64,000 bases of DNA from Dehalobacterium sp040766325 (GCA_040766325.1 JAXGQR010000003.1:1-64000), one strand, 5' to 3'; positions 1 through 9,511 are shown, counted from the stretch's first letter. Program-made: numbers and translations. The notes: a model not told the origin generated them from the letters alone.

Positions 1-155
1 ATGGTAGTGTAATTCGCACGGCGGTTATCTTCTTTTATTTATCTAATGAAGGAATCAGTATCATCGAAAATGCATCGAAGATTGGTCTTCCCATACCGGA
101 AAAACTGAAGAATATCTTGGCAGAGCTTGGTGAAGGTGGTGAGAGCGAAAAATGA
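1..155 (+). CDS. Phage-type holin, C-terminal end (partial)
   Basis: An open frame enters from the left edge with its first full codon at base 3 and stops at 153-155. The visible 50 residues start with a hydrophobic stretch (RTAVIFFYLSNEG) and continue into an amphipathic tail (GLPIPEKLKNILAELGEG). This matches the C-terminus of clostridial phage lysis holins of the TcdE/UtxA type, which let an endolysin cross the membrane. The stop codon overlaps the ATG of the following amidase in an ATGA, as in a holin-endolysin lysis cassette. The N-terminus lies outside the window. The family call is from memory of the tail motif plus context. Confidence 0.75.
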   Translation, partial: GSVIRTAVIFFYLSNEGISIIENASKIGLPIPEKLKNILAELGEGGESEK

Positions 156-871
156 ATCTAAGAAAACTCATTCTAACTGAAAATGCCTGCTACAAGGCGG
201 GTAAAACCATTGTGCCAAAAGGTATCATGGTTCATAGCACAGGCGCCAACAACCCATATCTTAAACGATATGTTGGGCCGGATGATGGACTTTTAGGAAA
301 AAACCAGTATAACAATCACTGGAATCAGGACAGACCTGATGGCAGGCAAGTTTGCCCCCATGCTTTTATTGGGAAGCTGGCTGATGGCTCTATTGCTACT
401 TATCAAACCCTCCCTTGGAATCATCGGGGCTGGCATGCTGGCGGAGATGCGAATAATTCTCATCTAGGTTTTGAAATCTGCGAGGATAATTTGACTGATG
501 CTTCCTATTTTAATGCGGTTTATCAGGAAGCTATAGAGCTTTGTGTTTATCTTTGCGGGCTTTATAACCTGACGGAAAAGAACATCATCGGCCACAGTGA
601 GGGTTACAAACTTGGCATAGCAAGCAATCACAGGGATCCTGTTCATTGGTTGACCAAGCATGGTAAAAGTATGGATACTTTCCGAACAGATGTGAAAAAA
701 GCCCTTATTATATCAACCTCTCCCCCACTCCCCTCTCCTCCTCTATCCACGGAACCGAAGAAGCTGTACCGTGTCCAAGTCGGCGCTTATTCGGTTAGAG
801 CAAACGCAGATGCTATGCTCGAAAAGGTAAAGGCAGCAGGCTTCAAAGATGCCTTCATTAAAACAGAATAA
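152..871 (+). CDS. N-acetylmuramoyl-L-alanine amidase with C-terminal SPOR domain
   Basis: This 239-residue protein is an endolysin-type amidase that cuts the bond between muramic acid and the stem peptide. Residues about 15-170 form the Amidase_2/PGRP fold, with candidate zinc ligands at His28 (MVHSTG), in IIGHSEG and in NHRDPVHW. A proline-rich linker follows, then a SPOR peptidoglycan-binding repeat at 203-239 (KKLYRVQVGAYS). There is no signal peptide, which fits export through the overlapping upstream holin. This layout is common for prophage and integrative-element lysins in Clostridia. The ATG overlaps the holin stop codon by four bases. Confidence 0.9.
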   Translation: MNLRKLILTENACYKAGKTIVPKGIMVHSTGANNPYLKRYVGPDDGLLGKNQYNNHWNQDRPDGRQVCPHAFIGKLADGSIATYQTLPWNHRGWHAGGDANNSHLGFEICEDNLTDASYFNAVYQEAIELCVYLCGLYNLTEKNIIGHSEGYKLGIASNHRDPVHWLTKHGKSMDTFRTDVKKALIISTSPPLPSPPLSTEPKKLYRVQVGAYSVRANADAMLEKVKAAGFKDAFIKTE

Positions 872-1017
872 AGCTTAAACTACCATTCCCATCGAGCCGG
901 ATTCTCTGCTCGGTGGGCTATCTTTTATTTAGGGGGTTAAACTTTTCGGCTTTAAGTAGAAGGAAACAATGGTCTTATTTGCTAAGGACAGATTTCCTTC
1001 GGATTGGAGGAGCCGAA

Positions 1018-1437
1018 ATGACAGATACACAAAGAACTCAGATAAAGGAACTGCGCCTTGCAGGATACGGCTATAAGAAAATTGCTCAGGTGCTTTGCCT
1101 TTCCGTAGATACGGTCAAATCCTATTGCAGAAAGAACAACCTCGCAGGTGTGATGGCAGGTAAACCCTCCTCTTCTGCTGATGGAAAGACCTACTGTAAG
1201 CAATGTGGCAAAGAACTGTTACAAAAACCAAATCAAAAGATCCTATTGTTTTGTAATAGCGAATGCAGACAAACCTGGTGGAATACTCACCCAGAGATGG
1301 TAAACAAAAAAGCTATCTATTCCTACCACTGTCGTCACTGCGGTAAAGCATTCACAGCCTATGGTAATTCCCACAGAAAGTATTGCTCTCACTCCTGCTA
1401 CATCGCAGATCGCTTTGGAGGTGAGTGCCATGAGTGA
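1018..1437 (+). CDS. Small HTH protein with zinc-ribbon-like cysteines
   Basis: I choose the ATG at 1018 because a GGAGG lies just upstream (1005-1009), although the frame is open further 5'. The 139-residue product begins with a sigma-70 region 4-like helix-turn-helix (AGYGYKKIAQVLCLSVDTVKSYC). Two Cys clusters follow (CKQCGKEL with CNSEC, and CRHCGKAF with YCSHSC), each able to bind a zinc ion. Proteins of this kind recur beside serine recombinases in clostridial mobile elements, so a role in controlling element excision is likely but inferred. Its end overlaps the next gene by eight bases. Confidence 0.75.
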   Translation: MTDTQRTQIKELRLAGYGYKKIAQVLCLSVDTVKSYCRKNNLAGVMAGKPSSSADGKTYCKQCGKELLQKPNQKILLFCNSECRQTWWNTHPEMVNKKAIYSYHCRHCGKAFTAYGNSHRKYCSHSCYIADRFGGECHE

Positions 1438-1609
1438 AGAAATGTTTAATGCCGAAAAGCTATACTGGGCAACAATGACAATAGCAAAATCTATGCTAAC
1501 AAAAGGCCTCATCACCGCCGAAGAATACGCCATAATTGATACAAAAATGCTTGAGAAATATCGCCCCGTATTTGGCACGTTATTAGCCCAAACTTCCTTG
1601 ACTTTATAG
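1430..1609 (+). CDS. Short SHOCT-like conserved protein of recombinase module
   Basis: The 59-residue product starts at an ATG inside the previous gene, behind a GGAGGTGAG. The sequence (NAEKLYWATMTIAKSMLTKG, then LITAEEYAIIDTKML) matches a short conserved protein seen ahead of serine recombinases in clostridial elements and often labelled SHOCT domain protein. SHOCT domains are short C-terminal helices of unknown function. It is translationally coupled to the HTH protein and lies 41 bases before the first recombinase. The function is unknown. Confidence 0.7.
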   Translation: MSEEMFNAEKLYWATMTIAKSMLTKGLITAEEYAIIDTKMLEKYRPVFGTLLAQTSLTL

Positions 1610-1650
1610 GCTTTTAGAGTGATGTATTGTATCAGAAAGGAAGTGATTAT

Positions 1651-3374
1651 TTGCGAAAAGTCAGCAAATTAGAAGCCAAGCTGCCACAACTACCTGAGCG
1701 GAAAAAGGTCGCTGCCTATGCGAGAGTTTCAGAAGAAAAAGGCCGCACCCTTCATTCTCTATCAGCACAAATCAGCTTTTACAGTTCATATATTCAAAAG
1801 CATCGTGAATGGCAATACGCAGGCGTTTATGCAGACGAAGGTATTTCCGGCACGACTGATAATCGTGTTGAGTTTAGAAGAATGCTTGAGGATTGTGAGC
1901 AAGGAAAGATTGATATCATCCTCACAAAATCCATCTCGCGCTTTGCCCGCAATACTGTTGATTTACTTGAAACGGTCAGACACCTCAAGGAACTTGGAAT
2001 TGAAGTCCAGTTTGAAAAGGAATGTATCAATTCCCTGAGCGAGGACGGCGAACTCATGCTAACGCTGCTTGCATCATTTGCCCAGGAAGAAAGCCGCTCC
2101 ACCAGCGAAAATGTGAAATGGGCTATACGGAAAAAATTCCAACAAGGAAGACCGAATTCATTTAATGTTTATGGCTACCGATGGGATGGCGAACGTTTCA
2201 TTGTTGAGCCTGAGGAAGCCCAAATTGTAAGGCTTATATTCGATAATTTCCTCAAAGGGCTGTCAGCCGAGCAAACGGAAGTGCAACTGGAAGAAATGGG
2301 CATCAAATCATACACAGGTGGCCATTTTTCCAACACCTCGATCAGAGCCATCCTGCAGCAGGAGCGCTATACGGGTAATATGCTCCTTCAAAAAACCTAT
2401 ATTGAAAACCATATTACCCACAAAAGCAAAATTAACCGCGGCGAATTACCTATGTACTATGCAGAAAACACGCACCCAGCCATTATCGGCTTAGAGATTT
2501 TGAAAAAGTGCAAGCTGAAATCGCACGGCGCAAAGAGTTAGGGGTTTTTGCAAATTGGTCGATTAACACCACCTGCTTTACAAGCAAGGTAAAGTGCGGC
2601 AACTGTGGTGTTAGCTACCGGCGAAGCAGTAAACGGCAACGCAAGAAGTCAAGCCAAGTCTATTATATTTGGACCTGTCAAACCAAAGACCGCAAGGGCG
2701 TATCCGCATGTGGAGCTAAAAATATCCCTGAAAGAATACTGCAAAAGGTTTGTGCCCAGGTGCTTGGCTTAGAGGAATTTGACGAGGATGTGTTCCTGGA
2801 TAGAATCGAAAAAATCGTGGTAAATGGCAAAGACGAGCTTATCTTTCATTTCTATGATGGAAAGGTCATTACTCAGCATTGGGAATCTACTGCGAGAAAG
2901 GATTGGTGGACACCAGAGGCCCGTGCAGCAAAATCCGCCTACAGCAAAAAGCATCCTCGCAGTTCTGGAACAATTACCTGCTTCACCAGCAAGATAAGCT
3001 GCGGTAAATGCGGCCAAAATTTACGCAGGAACACCAGCACTCGTGTAAGCGGAGAAAAGGCCCGTCACTGGCGCTGCCCACCACGCACCGATTGCGGACA
3101 TAATGGTTTGGAAGAAAACCTGCTGAAAACCATCTCAGCGGATGCCCTTGGCATCAACGAATTCGATGAAGCGGCATTCACCGATAAGGTTGAGCGCATT
3201 ACAGTAGTTTCCAATGAGGTGTTGATTTTCCGCCTCAAGGATGGTAGCGATGTTACTCGTCAGTGGCATTTTAAACGCCGGCAGCCGGCATGGTCAGAAG
3301 AACGAAAACAGCGTCAAAGCAAGAAAATGATACAGGTATGGAGGGATAAACATGAGCGGCGCGAAAACAGCTAG
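1651..3374 (+). pseudogene. Large serine recombinase 1, frameshifted
   Basis: A DNA integrase/invertase of the large serine recombinase family. The start is TTG at 1651 after AAAGGAAGTGAT. The first part holds the resolvase catalytic domain (nucleophile Ser in AAYARVS, and KSISRFARNT) and the recombinase domain. The frame breaks near 2498-2510, where GAGATTTTGAAAAAG appears to have lost one T. In the next frame the protein continues without loss (EKVQAEIARRKELG) into two zinc beta-ribbons (CGNCG with CQTKD; CGKCG with CPPRTDCG). The repaired length is about 574 residues, normal for the family. It overlaps recombinase 2 by 23 bases. Either a sequencing indel or a true pseudogene. Confidence 0.85.
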
Positions 3375-4932
3375 AAAAGTAACGACCATTCCTGCCACGA
3401 TTAGCCGTTTCACAGCTGCTCCTATCAACGAGCAAAGAAAACGTCGTACAGCCGGATACGCCCGTGTTTCCACCGATAGTGAAGAACAGTTCACCAGCTG
3501 AAGCGCAGGTTGATTACTATACCAAATACATCAAAAGCCGGGATGATTGGGAATTTGTTGATGTCTACACTGATGAAGGCATAAGCGCCACAAACACCAA
3601 ACATCGGGAGGGATTCAAGCAGATGATTGCAGATGCCCTTGCCGGAAAGATTGACCTTATAGTCACCAAGTCGGTCAGCCGATTTGCCCGTAATACGGTA
3701 GACAGCCTTACTACAGTGCGTCAGCTAAAGGAAAAAGGGATTGAGATTTACTTTGAAAAAGAAAACATCTGGACACTGGATTCTAAGGGTGAACTGCTAA
3801 TTACCATCATGTCCTCCCTTGCGCAGGAAGAAAGCCGCAGCATCTCAGAAAACGTAACCTGGGGTCAAGAAAGCGCTTCTCAGACGGCAAGGTCACCGTT
3901 CCCTTTGGGCATTTTCTCGGTTACGACCGGGGGTGGACGGCAACCTTGTATTGAACGAAAAAGAAGCAGTCATCGTCAGACGCATTTTTGCCCTTTTCCT
4001 GGAGGGTTATTCACCCTATAAGATTGCAAAGACACTTACTGCGGATGGCATTCTTTCCCCGGTAAAAAGCCAAAATGGAATGCGGCAACAGTCCGACGAA
4101 TGCTCAAAACGAAAAATACAAGGGCGATGCCCTTCTACAAAAAAGTTATACTATTGATTTCCTCAGAAAAAGAAACTTAACGAAGGCGAAATTCCACAAT
4201 ATTATGTGAAAAACAACCACGAGGCAATTATCGACCCTGCTGTATTCGATATGGTTCAGATTGAACTGGAGAACCGCAATCCTGGTCCTAACCGCCGAAG
4301 CGGGGTCAGCATATTTTCAAGTAGGATAAAATGCGGGCAGTGCGGTTCTTGGTATGGCTCAAAGGTATGGCACTCCACCAGCAAATACCGCCGCACCATT
4401 TACCAATGCAATCGCAAATACGATAGTGACAATCAATGCCGGACACCGCATCTTGACGAAGAAAGAATCAAAAAACTTTTCATATCTGCGGTCAATAAGC
4501 TGCTTTCGAAAGGAGGAAATCCTCGGAAATTTTGAACTTGTAAAATCTACGGTTTTTGACACTGCCGATCTGGAAAAAGAGCAAGCTGAACTGCAAAACG
4601 AACTCGAGGTTGTGGCTGGGATGATACAGCAAGCCATCGGTGAGAACGCACACTTCGCTCTGGACCAAGGAGAATACCAAGAGCGATACAACGGACTTGT
4701 TGACCGCTTTGACCTTGCTAAGGCTCGCCATACTGCGGTTACCGAAGAAATCACTGGTAAACAGACAAGGCTCAGTACGATTAATGCCTTCCTCTACACC
4801 CTCCGCAAACAAAATAACCTACTTACCGAATTTGACGAAAAGCTGTGGTGCAGCCTTGTGGACTACGCTACTGTTTATGATAAAGACGATGTACGGTTCA
4901 CCTTTAAAGACGGTAAGGAAATTCAGGCATAA
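3352..4932 (+). pseudogene. Large serine recombinase 2, multiply frameshifted
   Basis: The start is ATG 3352. The N-terminus (GYARVSTDSEEQFTS) meets a TGA near 3499 where two bases seem lost, then resumes as EAQVDYYTKYIKSR with the resolvase core (SVSRFARNTVDS, EESRSISENVTWG). Further frame changes fall near 3860-3930, 4060-4170 and 4515. The recombinase domain, a zinc ribbon (CGQCGSWYGS, QCNRKYDSDNQC) and the C-terminal coiled coil (LEKEQAELQNELEVV) are all recognisable. At least four breaks in one gene make real decay likely here, whatever the cause elsewhere. Tandem large serine recombinases at an element edge normally excise or integrate that element. Confidence 0.85.
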
Positions 4933-4946
4933 GCCGGAAAAATAGA

Positions 4947-4984
4947 CGCTCCTCACCACCAGTTTGAAACTGAGATGGTGAGCG
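4947..4984 (+). repeat. Imperfect hairpin at probable element edge
   Basis: Inverted repeat of the form CGCTCCTCACCA / TGGTGAGCG with a further inner pairing CAGTTT/AACTG. It lies just past the last recombinase, with no downstream T-run, so it is not a standard terminator. This is where an attachment site would be expected, but the other element end is outside the window. Confidence 0.4.
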
Positions 4985-5011
4985 TAACTTACTTTAATTT
5001 AGCATTAAGAT

Positions 5012-5380
5012 CTACTTAATAAATTTTGATGCAATCCACCAGATAATCAATAAGTATAAGACTATAATCGGTATTGTATAGTACCATTTTTTTGGTTTAC
5101 CGTCCTTCCACATTCCTTCTGCTTCAAGTTTACATTCTTCCAATATTTCAGAAGGAATAAGTTTTACGGTCCATATTATCAGCAATGGTAGAATAATAAT
5201 ATCATCTAGATACCCTAACACAGGCACAAAATCAGGAACTATATCAATCGGTGACAATGCGTATCCTACAGTAATTCCCGCCAAAATCTTGGCAATTAAC
5301 GGCGTATCCTTTCTCTTTATTGCCAAAAAAAGGGCAGGAATATAGTTGTTTATCATTTTTGCTTTTTCTTTAAAATCCAA
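5012..5380 (-). CDS. YkvA-like DUF1232 membrane protein
   Basis: The 122-residue protein has the DUF1232/YkvA signature (GYALSPIDIVPDFVPVLGYLDD), a short conserved membrane-associated module of unknown function. A second hydrophobic segment lies near the C-terminus (IPIIVLYLLIIWWIA). The start is TTG at 5380 with a good AGGAG eight bases upstream. It is the first gene outside the recombinase module and sits 31 bases downstream of the MFS gene on the same strand, so it may be co-transcribed. Nothing specific can be said about its role. Confidence 0.75.
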   Translation of the reverse strand: MDFKEKAKMINNYIPALFLAIKRKDTPLIAKILAGITVGYALSPIDIVPDFVPVLGYLDDIIILPLLIIWTVKLIPSEILEECKLEAEGMWKDGKPKKWYYTIPIIVLYLLIIWWIASKFIK

Positions 5381-5411
5381 CTCTTATACTCCTTTCTTGA
5401 CAATATTCCGC

Positions 5412-6641
5412 TTAATCGCTGTTCTTGACCATATGATTCATCTTGATATAGAGGATAATAGCAATCAACTCTGCGACGCAGGTAAATGCAATAATCAGTC
5501 CGGTTTGGTTCAAATCGTATAACAGGCCCATCAATGCCGCCCCTCCCAGGAGTGCTAATCCGTAAGCTGTATTGAACACACCGTAGCTGGTGCCGCGCTT
5601 GTGAAACGGCGTTATATCGGCAATGGCGGAGCGCATGATTGTTTCATGAGTACCCATAATGATTCCGAAGATCATCATTCCGATAATTATGAGGGTTGTC
5701 GAGTCGCTCAATGTCAGAACCGGCAGCAACAGTGTAATAAACGGAATCGCCGCCAATACCAGGATACCGCCGGTTTTCTTTCCTGTTTTTATCTTGAGCC
5801 GGTCATAAGCTTTACCGACAAGCAGCGCCATACCAGCATCGACCAGCATGGCGAGCGAATATAACAGGGTGATATTGCCGTCGGACATCAAGTTATTAGC
5901 CTTAAGGTGGTATCCAACCGTACTGAAATTGACAAAACCCAACGTGCAAAAGAACGTAAAGGCTGTATAAATCCAAAAGACTGGTTTGAGTTGTTCTTTA
6001 TGTAAGTCTTTTTGCTCAACTGTGGGCAGTAGATGATCGCGCTGAATCTTTCTATATGAATAGAAAAGGAATAACATCAGAATGATAAAAGGTAATATAA
6101 GTGACCGATACCCTAACTGATACTCTGCAATGCCGTTCTTGCCCGTGAAATAAAAGATCACTGTAAATATGAGCGGCCCCGCAAAGGCCCCGATCTGGTC
6201 CAGAGCCTCCTGTAAGCCGAATGCAAAGCCGACGCCGACCTGATTTTCCGCAACACCTGACAAAACCGTGTCCTTAGCCGGATTTCGCAGTGCTTTTCCG
6301 ATTCTCTCCATTAATATCAGCACCACGAGAATGTTCCAGTTCATCGTGAGTCCTATAAAGGGGACTACAAGCAGCATGCCATAGCCGACAAACATAAAAA
6401 CCCAGTGCCTGCCGCTTTTATCTGACATGACGCCCGCTAAGAGCCTTAAAGCATACCCGAGGAACTCCCCAATACCGAATACCAGGCCGACCTTGGCGGC
6501 GCTGATACCCAGCAGATTTAAGTACTGGCTGTTAGCGCTTCTGGCTGATTCATATACTACATCACCAAGCATGCTGATAATGCCAAAAATTATGATCACT
6601 ACAACAGCTGGTGTGAAACGATTTTTAACCTGATTACTCAT
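5412..6641 (-). CDS. MFS transporter
   Basis: A major facilitator permease with about twelve hydrophobic segments. The conserved loop after TM2 reads GVMSDKSGRHW, the usual MFS GxxxDRxGR-type motif. I choose ATG 6641 (MSNQVKNRF) because GAGAGG lies upstream; an earlier ATG at 6674 would add 11 residues and overlap the preceding gene's end. The closely placed upstream gene encodes a ChrB-like protein, which suggests a stress or efflux unit. The substrate is not evident, and chromate is only a guess from the neighbour. Confidence 0.8.
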   Translation of the reverse strand: MSNQVKNRFTPAVVVIIIFGIISMLGDVVYESARSANSQYLNLLGISAAKVGLVFGIGEFLGYALRLLAGVMSDKSGRHWVFMFVGYGMLLVVPFIGLTMNWNILVVLILMERIGKALRNPAKDTVLSGVAENQVGVGFAFGLQEALDQIGAFAGPLIFTVIFYFTGKNGIAEYQLGYRSLILPFIILMLFLFYSYRKIQRDHLLPTVEQKDLHKEQLKPVFWIYTAFTFFCTLGFVNFSTVGYHLKANNLMSDGNITLLYSLAMLVDAGMALLVGKAYDRLKIKTGKKTGGILVLAAIPFITLLLPVLTLSDSTTLIIIGMMIFGIIMGTHETIMRSAIADITPFHKRGTSYGVFNTAYGLALLGGAALMGLLYDLNQTGLIIAFTCVAELIAIILYIKMNHMVKNSD

Positions 6642-6660
6642 ATTCTCAGACCTCTCACAT

Positions 6661-7200
6661 TCACTCTTCTTCATTTAATTTGTAAATCTGTTTGCTGAAC
6701 TGATCGAGCAATTGCTTACATTTACGCAACCCCTCTGTTGCCTGCTCTTTTAACGGAGCCATAAAAAAGTCTTTCGATGTTATTTTTTTTAACCATTCCA
6801 CAAGTTTGTCGTATTCGTCTTCATTTTCCTCAAGCTCGATATACGTAAAATTTTTTCTTTCCGTTTCCTTCTCAATTTCACGGAAGAAGTCATCACACTT
6901 TTCTAAAAATTCCTTATATTCATCGTCACGTGCTTTGTTAAATAGGCTCTCTATTTCTTCGTTGCTTCCCGCATTAATGAAGTCAGCATAAGCAATATAC
7001 GCACTGCCGCTCTTTTCAGTTATTTCATTTGAAATTACCTGAAAAGTTTCTAAGTGCTCATCAGAAACGGGGAGAGCCCACATTGATTGACCAATGCTGA
7101 TAGAGCCGCTTTTTTTGAGTTTTCTCCATACACTGACCCTTACGGTCGACTGTTCTTTAGGTAACACGTAGTTTAAAACCAGCCACTTTTTATCATTCAT
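6661..7200 (-). CDS. ChrB N-terminal domain-like protein
   Basis: 179 residues from ATG 7200 (MNDKKWLVLNYVLPKEQST). The N-terminal half looks like the ChrB_N domain found in chromate-resistance regulators (RVSVWRKLKKSG, ALPVSDEHLETF), where a short protein is fused to or encoded next to transporters. The C-terminal half is charged and helical, probably coiled. An upstream in-frame ATG at 7245 lacks a convincing ribosome binding site. It is the first gene of a pair with the MFS transporter. The link to chromate is by family only; in Firmicutes such proteins often accompany other permeases. Confidence 0.65.
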   Translation of the reverse strand: MNDKKWLVLNYVLPKEQSTVRVSVWRKLKKSGSISIGQSMWALPVSDEHLETFQVISNEITEKSGSAYIAYADFINAGSNEEIESLFNKARDDEYKEFLEKCDDFFREIEKETERKNFTYIELEENEDEYDKLVEWLKKITSKDFFMAPLKEQATEGLRKCKQLLDQFSKQIYKLNEEE

Positions 7201-7418
7201 ACACTCACCCCATGCGATGTAATACTCATTACTTATAATACTCATTACATTTTATTGCGTTATTCAATAAAATGTCAACAAAAAAACCGCCATTTGGAGA
7301 AATTTATATCTCCGTTACTGGCAGTCACCATTTTTTACGCTATTCTATAAAAACCCTTTGGACTGACACTGGCAATCCCGTCTTAAAGCTTAACCCCCTT
7401 TTAGAAGCCTTAACCCCC

Positions 7419-8063
7419 TTAGGAAGCTTGCAAAACAGGGTAATTAAATTGTATTATTTTCGTAGTGATTATATCCAACACTATCCCATGAGTTGGCTCA
7501 ATTATATTCACAATCATCTTTACTAAAGATTTAGGTGTAAAGAAAACTCCATCATCCGATGCGATAGCTGAAGCAAACTTATTTAAGAAATACTCATAAA
7601 TACGTCCAAGGATATCATCGTTGATTTCGTTTAATGCACTATTGTTGAAAATACGCAACAATTCTTTCAACAAATCATTTCTGAAAGAAGTATATGATTT
7701 GGGTAGTATTCCTTTCAATTGAGTACTCTCTGCCTCAATCAATTCCATAGCCTCATTGACTGCCTTCCCACAATCAGCATCGTCTGGCAAATTGAGTAGA
7801 TAATCATATCGAGCCTTTTCAGGTAAAAAGATAGCGCTTTTTTGCTTAAAATCACTTGACTCAACGGGAAGTACACGACCATTACGTACAGGACGGTCTT
7901 TTAGTATTTCTGCCTCTACATATTTAAACCGGCTATATGCATAACGCAAAAAGATTAAACCAAGAACTGGCATACAATATTCCTGAGAACTTAATTTAGA
8001 ACCTTGACGTAAAAGATCCGCAGATTCCCATAATTCTGATTCTAATTTTCTTATATTTATCAT
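7419..8063 (-). pseudogene. hsdM: Type I restriction-modification HsdM, truncated
   Basis: The N-terminal helical domain of a type I DNA methyltransferase subunit is clear (ESADLLRQGSKLSSQEY, VLGLIFLRYAYSRF). The sequence reaches the start of the Rossmann domain (GVFFTPKSLVKMIVNIIEPTHGIVLDI) and then turns into unrelated residues and stops. The SAM-binding glycine motif after it and the catalytic NPPF/Y motif are absent, so no methyltransferase activity is expected. No hsdR or hsdS remains nearby. The start is ATG 8063 with GGAGG upstream. A left-behind fragment of a type I system, probably cut by a rearrangement near 7430. Confidence 0.85.
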
Positions 8064-8105
8064 TAAACAAGCCTCCATTTGTTTGGTAATTCACAATAAT
8101 AAGCA

Positions 8106-8318
8106 TTAACTTCGTTTGCTATCATCCATTTCCATGATATCACAGACGTCGCATTTCAACGCTATGCAGATTTTTTGTATAATTTCTGTGCTAACATTTT
8201 CGTTTTTACCAAGCTTTGTAACCGTAGCAGAACTAATGCCTGCGAGCTTTTGCAGGTCTTTCTTTTTCATGTCTCTATCAATAAGAAGCTTCCAAAGCTT
8301 TTTATAACTAATTGCCAT
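8106..8318 (-). CDS. XRE-family HTH regulator (Cro/C1 type)
   Basis: A 70-residue DNA-binding protein starting at ATG 8318 behind AGAGGTGATT. The helix-turn-helix lies at about residues 17-40 (MKKKDLQKLAGISSATVTKLGK), followed by NVSTEIIQKICIALKCDVCDIME, the common ending of small Cro/C1 regulators. It lies 42 bases upstream of the truncated hsdM on the same strand, and such regulators often control type I modification operons. The longer frame starting at 8420 has no supporting ribosome binding site. Confidence 0.85.
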   Translation of the reverse strand: MAISYKKLWKLLIDRDMKKKDLQKLAGISSATVTKLGKNENVSTEIIQKICIALKCDVCDIMEMDDSKRS

Positions 8319-8681
8319 TCTAATCACCTCTATGTATGTATAATTACATGATATCATTAGCATCATTATATTGCAAACATTTTCTTTAAGTTCGCATGAT
8401 TTTTTATTTGTATTCAACAATTATTACTCTAAATCCTATATTGTCAGGTCTATAGAATGTCACATCCATTCTATCTCCTCAACCCTATAGATATATCTAC
8501 TCTGTCAACTCAACCCTACCCATATTCTGGCTCAAATTTTGAGCAAAAATATACCCTCGATATGTTTCCACGAACACATATCAAGGGCTAAAGTCGAGTT
8601 GACAGATTTACTTTCATTTTATAAAACTCAGTATTCTCAAGGCTTTCCGGACATCACTTTCTAGACATTAAACATACCGTC
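8319..8681. other. Gene-free stretch with nested inverted repeats
   Basis: No coding sequence is recognisable. It contains TCTGTCAACTCA (8501-8512) inverted as CGAGTTGACAGA (8595-8606), an inner palindrome GCTCAAA-T-TTTGAGC (8530-8544), and a hairpin CCCTCGATATGT/ACATATCAAGGG (about 8554-8587). The repeats lie next to an IS21 fragment and could be remains of an insertion sequence end or a small non-autonomous element. Confidence 0.5.
8501..8606. repeat. Nested inverted repeat, possible IS/MITE remnant
   Basis: Outer arms TCTGTCAACTCA and CGAGTTGACAGA pair at 11 of 12 positions, enclosing two smaller hairpins. The 106-base unit is the size of a small non-autonomous element, but I see no clear target duplication. 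Confidence 0.45.
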
Positions 8682-9074
8682 TCAACGTGGATGGTCTAAC
8701 GGTATATATCCATCGGTTCCGCCTGCCAGTTCCTTTTTCTTTTGGGCAACATATTTTCTAATAGAGCGGTCTGAGACATTAAACTCTTCACCATAAAGTT
8801 CCTTAAGCCGGTTAAATACCCTCTGGGCGGTATGTCTTTGTTTAGGTTTAGCCTTTTGATCCTGTTCAAGCCATTGATCAATTAAGGCTTTAAAAGGATC
8901 AAGCTTGCCTTTTCTTTGTTGTTTTTTCTTAATTTCTAGATTAAAATCAGCTTTTTCGGTATATTTTTTTACAGTCTCAAAATCATGTCCAGTTTCTTCA
9001 GCAATTTTGCGTAGTGATTTTCCTTTGTGGTTTCGCAAATATTTGATAAAATATATTTGCTCCATTGTCAACAT
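8682..9074 (-). pseudogene. istA: IS21-family transposase IstA, N-terminal fragment
   Basis: 130 residues match the start of IstA: MLTMEQIYFIKYLRNHKGKS, then a helix-turn-helix (LRKIAEETGHDFETVKKY), a charged linker and the segment ending GTDGYIPLDHP, which normally leads into the DDE catalytic core. The reading frame stops two codons later, so the whole catalytic domain and the partner ATPase IstB are missing. It starts at ATG 9074. This is a fragment of an insertion sequence, consistent with the truncated restriction gene and repeats just downstream. Confidence 0.85.
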
Positions 9075-9116
9075 CCTTTCTTTTCCCCTTTAGCTTTAGA
9101 CACTAAAAGGGTAGTT

Positions 9117-9511
9117 TATTTTAAGGGTGCTGGCAATGGATTTTTCCATTTAATGCTCGATTTTTTAAGTTCCATTCTGCTCGGTTTTCATTGTACCAAA
9201 AACATTATTAGATCTGGACGGAGTTGGAACCGGCACGCATTCTACAACCCTAGCCTTAAAAATGGATCTCAGGCAGCATTACTTGTAGTAACTGCAGGAG
9301 ATGCAAAACAGATATAATAGTACAGCAGCTGTTCGGCAATAGAACTGCCCTGTCCCCAACTCGAAAAATATGCTGACAGCCAGAAATGGGTCGATACATG
9401 TAAAGGGTGGGAAGACATTCCAAAGAAAATAATCGAGGAAGATATGACCTCCCTGATTATTATTAAAACACCTTATTTCAATCTACTTACCCAAAACAGA
9501 GATTATTGAGT
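9117..9511. other. Gap with degenerate Cys-rich coding traces
   Basis: No intact gene. On the plus strand, short open segments in shifting frames look once-coding: one reads TCSNCRRCKTDIIVQQLFGN around 9278-9340, another reads PCPQLEKYADSQKWVDTCKG then WEDIPKKIIEED and stops near 9510. A Cys-rich metal-binding protein may have decayed here. I cannot name the family. Confidence 0.35.

Noticed and set aside
913..1017. N-terminal extension of the HTH/zinc protein
   Set aside because: The ATG at 1018 has a proper GGAGG and begins at the conserved part; the extension is unrelated sequence.
7272..7526. Plus-strand 84-codon frame beside the truncated hsdM
   Set aside because: It runs antisense through recognisable hsdM sequence and has no family features.
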